11,377 bases of DNA from Pseudomonadota bacterium (GTDB taxonomy: Bacteria; Pseudomonadota; Gammaproteobacteria; Pseudomonadales; Azotimanducaceae), in contig JAACDS010000280.1 in NCBI GenBank assembly GCA_009936895.1, positions 1 through 11,377 on the forward strand, written 5' to 3'. The notes under the pieces are model-generated. The model was not told the origin of the DNA. It ran no database searches and saw only the letters and a program-made list of their open reading frames with translations. The translations under genes and the position numbers were made by a program. Position 1 is the stretch's first letter; each line of letters opens with the position of its first letter. This document shows positions 6,375 through 11,377 of this stretch, in pieces.

Positions 6375-6977
6375 TCAGCGGGTTGCGGTGAAAGGCTGCG
6401 CGCTGAGCGATTGCAGCATCAGTGCACAGGCTTGGCCTCGATGGCTGATGGTGTTTTTTTCTGCTTTGACCAGTTCTGCGGCGCTCTTTTTCAGGTCCGG
6501 TACCCAGAACAGCGGATCATAACCAAAGCCACCATCGCCCTTGGGTTCCGTCAAAATTTCCCCATGCCATCGGCCGGTTGCAATCAACGGTGTTGGGTCT
6601 TGGGCAGATCGCAAAAAAACCATGCAGCAAAAAAAATAAGCGCTTCGATCGGTATGAGAAGCCAGCTCACGGAGCAAGCGCGCGTTGTTGTCGCCGTCAG
6701 TCGCTTCCTCTCCAGCGTAGCGTGCGCTGAAAATGCCAGGCGCACCGCCTAGGGCAGCAACGACCAGTCCGCTGTCGTCAGCGATGCTGGGCAATCCGGT
6801 AGCGGCGCATACCGCTCGGGCTTTGATTAATGCGTTTTCAACAAAGGTCGCGGCGTCTTCGACGGGACTTGGAATGTCGGTGTCGGATTGGTTAACAAGA
6901 TTGAAGCCGACGTTCGCTAGCATGGGACGCATCTCGTCAATTTTGCCTTGATTGCGCGTGGCGAGGACGAGGTCCAC
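6375..6977 (-). CDS. rdgB: XTP/dITP (non-canonical purine NTP) pyrophosphatase, RdgB/HAM1 family
   Basis: RdgB hydrolyses dITP, XTP and related deaminated purine nucleotides to monophosphates, keeping them out of DNA and RNA. The 200-residue protein has normal length. Motifs: the N-terminal loop ATRNQGK (6-12), the active-site ADDSGL (66-71), GIFSARYAG (81-89), GGFGYDPLF (149-157) and the C-terminal SHRGQA (178-183). The start is a GTG that shares one base with the stop of the upstream DUF4426 gene (TAGTG). No other start would keep the first strand. hemW follows after 4 nt. Confidence 0.95.
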   Translation of the reverse strand: MDLVLATRNQGKIDEMRPMLANVGFNLVNQSDTDIPSPVEDAATFVENALIKARAVCAATGLPSIADDSGLVVAALGGAPGIFSARYAGEEATDGDNNARLLRELASHTDRSAYFFCCMVFLRSAQDPTPLIATGRWHGEILTEPKGDGGFGYDPLFWVPDLKKSAAELVKAEKNTISHRGQACALMLQSLSAQPFTATR

Positions 6978-7444
6978 TACTCAGCCCAATACAGTTTTTG
7001 GGTAAGTTTTAACGTCGTGCTGGCACCCTTGGATGTCGGTGAGGCAACAACCTGTGCGTCGATATCGATTCGATGTACTTCCTCATTGGCGTGACGAATC
7101 GTAGCCAGATAATAAATGGCGTCGCCGTCCACTACCTCGGTAAACGTGAGTCCCTGACGTTGGCCCAGCAAGTTTTGACTGGAGCCTTCCAAAGCAGCCT
7201 TGACCCCGACACCGTTGTTGTCGATTACAGAAATGTTGCATAGCGCACGGTCCTTGCCGCGACGAATGTTGTATCGGGCGGCGATGTCGGGTTTCAGCAT
7301 TGTGGTAGGAATGACGATGTAGTGCAGCTCATAGTCGCCAAAGCGCTGCATTTGCTGTGCGTGAGCGGGTTGCAGCGCAAACAGCAGGGTCAGTGCGGCC
7401 ACCCACATCCTTGGCTTCCCTAATTGTCGAAATAGCGTTCTCAC
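6977..7444 (-). CDS. DUF4426 family exported protein
   Basis: A 155-residue protein of unknown function that sits between metW and rdgB, as in Pseudomonas genomes I know. I choose GTG at 7444, which overlaps the metW stop (GTGA) and has AGGGAG 6 nt upstream. A longer frame reaches back into metW without support. From this start there is a clean signal peptide: basic MRTLFRQLGKPR, a hydrophobic core WVAALTLLFAL (about 14-24) and a cleavage site after AHA (about 27-29). The mature part (about 126 aa) is likely a small beta-rich periplasmic domain, for example GDYELHYIVIPTT near its start. No catalytic motif is seen. The DUF4426 name rests on position and sequence character. Confidence 0.8.
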   Translation of the reverse strand: MRTLFRQLGKPRMWVAALTLLFALQPAHAQQMQRFGDYELHYIVIPTTMLKPDIAARYNIRRGKDRALCNISVIDNNGVGVKAALEGSSQNLLGQRQGLTFTEVVDGDAIYYLATIRHANEEVHRIDIDAQVVASPTSKGASTTLKLTQKLYWAE

Positions 7445-8043
7445 GATGGTCTCCCTAAGCGGTAGAAGGCGTGACTGGCCATCAAGTTTGGGGCCAGTGT
7501 AATGGACCAGTGTTCGCGGTATGGGGTATTCACCACTCGACGCTGGATGATGCGGAAATTCTCTTCGTGGCATAGGCGCTCAAAGTCTTGAGTCGTGCAC
7601 AGATGGATATTGGGTGTGTTGTGCCAGTGATGGGGCAAATGCTTGGGTACGGGCATATGTCCTCTTAAGCCCAGTTGCGCCCGGCAACGCCAGTGACCGA
7701 AATTGGGAAAGGTGACCACGCACTCTTCGCCGATGCGCAGCATCTCGCGCAGTAATCCTCGCGGGTCTCGAACCGCCTGTAAGGCATCGGTCATCACGAC
7801 CATGTCAAAATTGTCATCGGCAAAGTTGGCGATACCGGCATCCAAGTCTTGCTCTATGACGTTTACGCCCTTGCTCAGACACACTTGAATGTTTGTGGGG
7901 TCCTTGTCCAAGCCATAGCCGTTGACGTTTTTTTCTGCCTGTAGGCTGGCCAACAAATCACCGGTGCCGCAACCTAGGTCAAGCACCCGGGCATCGGCAT
8001 TGATGAGCTTGGTGATAAGGGCTAGGTCGCCTCGCAAGGTCAT
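7441..8043 (-). CDS. metW: Methionine biosynthesis protein MetW
   Basis: MetW is a methyltransferase-fold protein that works with MetX in methionine synthesis. It has been reported as a partner needed for full MetX activity, though its own chemistry is unclear. The 200 residues show the SAM-fold motif LDLGCGTG (21-28), then ALQAVRDP (87-94), the MetW hallmark FPNFGHWRCRAQL (112-124) and TPNIHLCTTQDFE (143-155). The ATG overlaps the metX stop (ATGA), with a strong AGGTGAG 5 nt upstream inside metX. The GTG of the DUF4426 gene overlaps its own stop. Confidence 0.94.
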   Translation of the reverse strand: MTLRGDLALITKLINADARVLDLGCGTGDLLASLQAEKNVNGYGLDKDPTNIQVCLSKGVNVIEQDLDAGIANFADDNFDMVVMTDALQAVRDPRGLLREMLRIGEECVVTFPNFGHWRCRAQLGLRGHMPVPKHLPHHWHNTPNIHLCTTQDFERLCHEENFRIIQRRVVNTPYREHWSITLAPNLMASHAFYRLGRPS

Positions 8044-9191
8044 TCGGACTCACCTTTTTGCATTATCAGTAACTGGTCTAAGAAGGTTTTCAGGGCGTTG
8101 GTGTAGCGCTCTATAGGCAGCAAAAAGGAATCGTGCCCGTGTTCGGACTCGATCACAGCGCTGGCGACATTCTTTTTGGCTCGTACCAAGGCATCGACGA
8201 TCTCTTGGGAGCGAGCAGCAGAAAAGCGCCAGTCTGTGCTAAACGACAAAACCAAGTATTTACAGGTCGCCTTTTGAAATGCTGAAACCAGATCCCCTTT
8301 GGTTTCTCGGGCGGGGTCGAAGTGATCCAGGGCCTTGGTCATTAGTAAATACGTATTGGCGTCGAAGTACTGGGTGAAGGCTCGGCCCTGATAGTTCAAA
8401 TAGCTTTCGACCTGAAATTCCACGTCGTATCCGGCATCAAAATCACCGGATTTAACTTCGCGGCCGAACTTTGTTCCCATTCCATCGGCAGAGAGATAGG
8501 TGACGTGTCCGATCATCCGCGCAAGGCCCAGCCCTCGATCCGGGTTCTTCTCTTCCTCAAAGTAACGACCCTCGTTGAAGTCCTGATCGCTGGAAATGGC
8601 CTGACGCGCAATTTCGTTAAACGCGATGTTTTGTGCAGACAACTTAGCCGCCGAAGCGATGGCAACACAGGCGCGCAGGCGGTCGGGATAATCGATAGAC
8701 CACTGCAGTGCCTGCATGCCGCCGAGGCTGCCGCCGACCACGGCGGCAAAAACATCGATACCCAAATGGTCAGCAAGGGCGGCTTGGGTGTTCACCCAGT
8801 CTTTTACGACAACGTGGGGAAAGTCTGGCCCATAGGTCTTGCCCGTGTTCGGGTTGATACTGCGTGGACCAGTACTGCCATGGCACCCACCCAAGTTGTT
8901 CACGCTCACGACAAAAAAAGCATTTGTGTCGATGGCCTTGTTGGGTCCAATACAGGCATCCCACCAACCCGGTTTTGCGTCGTCCTCTTGATGCAATCCT
9001 GCCGCGTGGTGATGACCGGAAAGGGCGTGGCAGATCAGCAGCGCATTGGACTTGTCGGTATTTAACGTGCCGTAAGTCTCGTAGACCAATTCGTAGGTAT
9101 CAAGCACGCTGCCGTTTTGCAGGGTCAGCGGTGCCACGCTATGGAAGCGTTGTGGGCTGACAATACCAACGGATACCGCTGCAGAGTTCAC
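8040..9191 (-). CDS. metX: Homoserine O-acyltransferase MetX (probably O-succinyltransferase)
   Basis: MetX acylates homoserine, the first committed step of methionine synthesis. The 383-residue alpha/beta hydrolase has nucleophile Ser155 in GGSLGG (153-158) and the likely triad partners Asp320 (TDWRF) and His353 (GHDSF). NNLGGCHGSTGPRSINP (98-114) is a family hallmark. Arg322 after Asp-Trp is, as I recall, the residue linked to succinyl-CoA use in proteobacterial MetX. Acetyl-type enzymes usually carry another residue there. I infer succinyltransferase activity, which needs testing. The start is GTG at 9191, 4 nt after the yggT stop with a weak ribosome site. metW overlaps its stop by 4 nt. 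Confidence 0.94.
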   Translation of the reverse strand: MNSAAVSVGIVSPQRFHSVAPLTLQNGSVLDTYELVYETYGTLNTDKSNALLICHALSGHHHAAGLHQEDDAKPGWWDACIGPNKAIDTNAFFVVSVNNLGGCHGSTGPRSINPNTGKTYGPDFPHVVVKDWVNTQAALADHLGIDVFAAVVGGSLGGMQALQWSIDYPDRLRACVAIASAAKLSAQNIAFNEIARQAISSDQDFNEGRYFEEEKNPDRGLGLARMIGHVTYLSADGMGTKFGREVKSGDFDAGYDVEFQVESYLNYQGRAFTQYFDANTYLLMTKALDHFDPARETKGDLVSAFQKATCKYLVLSFSTDWRFSAARSQEIVDALVRAKKNVASAVIESEHGHDSFLLPIERYTNALKTFLDQLLIMQKGESE

Positions 9192-9195
9192 TTGC

Positions 9196-9732
9196 TCACA
9201 CCAGTCCGTAAGCTCTCGGTAGCGACTGCTGCAGAATCGAGAGCAGCAGAATCAATACCATGGGCGAAAAGTCCAGAGGGCCTGCGGTCGGCAGGATGTT
9301 TCTCAAAGGCGTCATCAGCGGGGCAAGTAACTCCTCAAGCAAGGACAGCGCCGGATGGTAATTGCCTTGGCTGATAAAGCTAGCGATCACCAACAGCAGG
9401 GTCGACCACCAATAAAAATCCACCAAGATGCTGAGCAGGCGGACGAACCCGGTTAACAAATACTCACCAATACCCAAGCCGCCCATGGTGATGAGCGCGA
9501 CGAATACGATGCCCATGAGCCATGCCAGCAGCAGTGACGCGAGATCGACGCGCCCGGTCTTTGGCAACAGCCTGCGCAATGGTGCCGCGATGCCGTCGCT
9601 GCCTTTTACAATGGCTTGGCTGATGGGATTGTAGAAATCGGCGGCGCAGGCTTGGAGCAGGAATCGCACGAGAAACAGCATCGTCGCCAGACGAAAAATC
9701 AGGTCTACGATCATATAAAGCGACGGGTTCAT
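9196..9732 (-). CDS. yggT: YggT family integral membrane protein
   Basis: A 178-residue inner-membrane protein of the YggT family, whose exact role is unsettled. It contains two YGGT repeats. The first runs from about residue 8 to 95 with NPISQAIVKGSDGIAAPLRR (35-54). The second runs from about 98 to 178 with LLEELLAPLMTPLRNILP (131-148). Each repeat has a leading membrane span and a trailing one, giving about four spans in all. The ATG overlaps the proC stop (ATGA) and has GGGAG 6 nt upstream. Linkage to proC and yggS is common in proteobacteria and suggests a connected function, but the sequence does not reveal it. Confidence 0.93.
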   Translation of the reverse strand: MNPSLYMIVDLIFRLATMLFLVRFLLQACAADFYNPISQAIVKGSDGIAAPLRRLLPKTGRVDLASLLLAWLMGIVFVALITMGGLGIGEYLLTGFVRLLSILVDFYWWSTLLLVIASFISQGNYHPALSLLEELLAPLMTPLRNILPTAGPLDFSPMVLILLLSILQQSLPRAYGLV

Positions 9733-10541
9733 GCTTCGCTCCCAAATTCCAGTGCTAGTGTTTCGGCGCGATCCTTGGCGGCTTGAAGTGCGTTGTCCAC
9801 GGTTGTTGGTAATCCTTGTTCTTGCATGACGTTCAGTGCCGCTTCGGTTGTGCCTCCTGGCGAGGTGACATTACGCCTGAGCGTCGCGGGATCTGCGTTC
9901 GGCTCGCAGGCCATCAGTGCGGCGCCTCGGGCGGTCTCCACGACCAGCTTTCGGCTGGTTTCCGCATCCAGCCCTAAGGCCAGCGCACTGGCAACCATGC
10001 TTTCCATCAGTAAAAAATAGTAGGCAGGACCGCTGCCGGACACTGCAGTTACCGCGTCAAGTTGAGATTCTTCACTGACCCATACGCTGCTGCCGACGCC
10101 ATTGAGTATGTCTTGGGCTTTGTGGCGTTGGGGGCCATTCACTGACGCATTGGCGAACAGCCCAGTAATGCCGGCACCCAGCAGGGCGGGTGTGTTTGGC
10201 ATGCAGCGCACGATGGGCTGTTTGTTTGGCAGCCAGTCTTGAAGGCTGCGCATGTCGATACCGGCCACAATGGATATCACCAATTGATGCTGCTGCAACG
10301 GCGGCAATTGTTTCAGCACGTTACCCGTGATTTGCGGTTTGATCGCAAGGACAACGATATCTGCTGCGTCGACGGCGACGGCATTGTCCGTCGTTGTCTG
10401 GATACCCAAGCGGGCCAAGGCGTCTAACTGGACCTGCGCCGGGTCTGCGGCGATAATCTTATCCGCCGGCGTACCGCTGGTCTGCAGGCCGCGAATGAGG
10501 CTGCCCGCCATATTTCCTGCACCAATAAAGGCAATGGTCAT
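9729..10541 (-). CDS. proC: Pyrroline-5-carboxylate reductase ProC
   Basis: ProC reduces 1-pyrroline-5-carboxylate to proline with NAD(P)H, the last step of proline synthesis. From ATG at 10541 it has 270 residues (E. coli 269). The frame extends further upstream into yggS, but the Rossmann motif IGAGNMA (6-12) must lie at the N-terminus, and GGGA precedes this ATG by 9 nt. Further motifs: AIKPQ (66-70), RCMPNTPA (112-119), and the catalytic-domain signatures AVSGSGPAYYF (166-176) and NVTSPGGTTEAAL (224-236). It lies 22 nt after yggS and overlaps yggT by 4 nt. Confidence 0.96.
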   Translation of the reverse strand: MTIAFIGAGNMAGSLIRGLQTSGTPADKIIAADPAQVQLDALARLGIQTTTDNAVAVDAADIVVLAIKPQITGNVLKQLPPLQQHQLVISIVAGIDMRSLQDWLPNKQPIVRCMPNTPALLGAGITGLFANASVNGPQRHKAQDILNGVGSSVWVSEESQLDAVTAVSGSGPAYYFLLMESMVASALALGLDAETSRKLVVETARGAALMACEPNADPATLRRNVTSPGGTTEAALNVMQEQGLPTTVDNALQAAKDRAETLALEFGSEA

Positions 10542-10563
10542 CACTGTATTTCCCAAAAAACGT

Positions 10564-11265
10564 TCAGGCCCGGCCACCAAAGAGGGCGGTACCGATCCGG
10601 ATGTGTGTCGCTCCGGCAGCAATGGCGTGTTCCATATCGCCGGTCATGCCCATGGACAGGGTATCCCACTGCTGCCGCTTCTCCGGTGATAGACCGGTGT
10701 TAACGTCACGGTGCAATTGTGCCACGCTTTCATAGCTGGCCCTAGGATCCGACGATTGACTGAGGATGGTCATCAAACCTCGAACCTCAAGCTGAGGCAG
10801 TTGCATGAGTTCCTCGACGAAGGAAGGCACCTGGGACGCAAGACATCCGCTCTTGTTGGGATCCGCGTCGATATTGACTTGGACCAGCACCTTCAGAATC
10901 TTGCCTTCTGGGCATTGGGCGCTTAACCGCTGCCCAATTTTGAGCCGATCGACGGTATGCACCCAGTCGAAGTATTTGGCCACATCCTTGGTTTTGTTGG
11001 ATTGGATTGCGCCGATGTAGTGCCACTGTGCACTGAGTTCGCACAGTTCCTCGATTTTGTTCACCGCTTCTTGAAGGTAGTTTTCCCCGAAGTGCGTTAG
11101 ACCCAGATCGTGAGCTTCGGCCACGTCTTTGGCGGGTTTGGTTTTGCTGACGCCGATGAGCGTCACACTCTGCCCATGCCGGCCGCTTTCGGCACAGGCC
11201 TGCTGAATTCGCTCATTTAGTAAATTAAGCCGAGTTTGGATGGAAGGTTTTACAGGTGCTGACAT
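10564..11265 (-). CDS. yggS: Pyridoxal phosphate homeostasis protein YggS (PLPBP/YBL036C family)
   Basis: YggS binds pyridoxal 5'-phosphate and controls its free level. It has no known enzyme activity. The 233-residue single-domain protein has the PLP lysine Lys41 in VSKTKP (39-44), HFGENY (58-63), HYIGAIQSNK (82-91), RGLMTIL (162-168) and the phosphate-binding end LSMGMTGDMEHAI (203-215) with RIGTALFG (223-230). Family members more often have HFIGPLQ where this one has HYIGAIQ. The ATG at 11265 has only a poor AGG 3 nt away. It is the first gene of the minus-strand run seen here. No clear promoter is visible upstream. Confidence 0.95.
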   Translation of the reverse strand: MSAPVKPSIQTRLNLLNERIQQACAESGRHGQSVTLIGVSKTKPAKDVAEAHDLGLTHFGENYLQEAVNKIEELCELSAQWHYIGAIQSNKTKDVAKYFDWVHTVDRLKIGQRLSAQCPEGKILKVLVQVNIDADPNKSGCLASQVPSFVEELMQLPQLEVRGLMTILSQSSDPRASYESVAQLHRDVNTGLSPEKRQQWDTLSMGMTGDMEHAIAAGATHIRIGTALFGGRA

Positions 11266-11358
11266 GACCTACGTGCTTTGTTTTTCATGGGAATCGACCG
11301 GTGTGCAGCGGATCGAATCAGCGAGGTAGGTTTGGGCTATCAAGCAGGCTGAGCGGGT

Positions 11359-11377
11359 ATGGATGTCCTTGCCCTCC
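11359..11377 (+). CDS. Possible start of pilT (type IV pilus retraction ATPase), cut by the window edge
   Basis: Only six codons are seen, reading MDVLAL. PilT proteins begin MDI-x-x-LL in many Gammaproteobacteria, and the Asp, the aliphatic residue at position 3 and Leu6 fall in the same register. pilT is the usual divergent neighbour of yggS, and the start-to-start gap of 93 nt is normal for that pair. The ribosome site (GAGCGGG) is weak and too close to the ATG. With so few codons this is a context-based guess. Confidence 0.35.

Noticed and set aside
8505..9065. Plus-strand frame of 186 codons inside metX
   Set aside because: Antisense to the MetX catalytic core; no start context or recognised domain.
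9192..9240. SAM riboswitch or other methionine-responsive leader before metX
   Set aside because: metX starts 4 nt after the yggT stop, so there is no leader space.

Overview
The window reads as a core chromosomal segment of a gammaproteobacterium with mid-range GC (mid-50s percent, estimated by eye). The gene order ftsY-ftsE-ftsX-rpoH, then trmB, then an opposite-strand run yggS-proC-yggT-metX-metW-(DUF4426)-rdgB-hemW, is the one I know from Pseudomonas and related Pseudomonadales/Oceanospirillales. Several proteins (MetX, MetW, RpoH, YggT) resemble that group. I cannot name a genus. I see no mobile element, CRISPR array, tRNA or rRNA.

Left part (1-3832, + strand): ftsY (SRP receptor) leads into ftsE and ftsX (divisome ABC module), with a 2-nt gap and then a 1-base stop/start overlap. 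A 177-nt gap follows and then rpoH (heat-shock sigma factor), which ends at a long-stem terminator. The gap before rpoH is the most interesting regulatory DNA here. It holds a perfect CIRCE operator (the HrcA repressor site), and a sigma32-type promoter whose -10 runs into that operator. This suggests that rpoH is both autoactivated by RpoH and repressed by HrcA.

Middle part (3833-5230, + strand): about 257 nt with no convincing gene, then a DUF423 membrane protein and trmB (tRNA m7G46 methyltransferase). In Pseudomonas, mtgA and thiS-thiG lie in this interval, as I recall. They are absent here.

Right part (5225-11265, - strand): eight genes packed with gaps of at most 22 nt or with overlaps of 1-4 nt, read in the order yggS, proC, yggT, metX, metW, DUF4426, rdgB, hemW. 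They cover PLP homeostasis, proline synthesis, a membrane protein, methionine synthesis (MetX with its partner MetW), a secreted protein of unknown function, house-cleaning of non-canonical nucleotides, and heme delivery. Four of them start with GTG at a coupled junction. trmB and hemW converge and their stop codons share a 10-bp palindrome. At the right edge, the first few codons of a divergent gene fit the start of pilT, the usual divergent neighbour of yggS.

Overall this is housekeeping DNA rather than an accessory island. The novelty lies in regulation (the CIRCE/sigma32 rpoH promoter and its structured leader) and in small departures from family motifs, not in a new multi-gene system.
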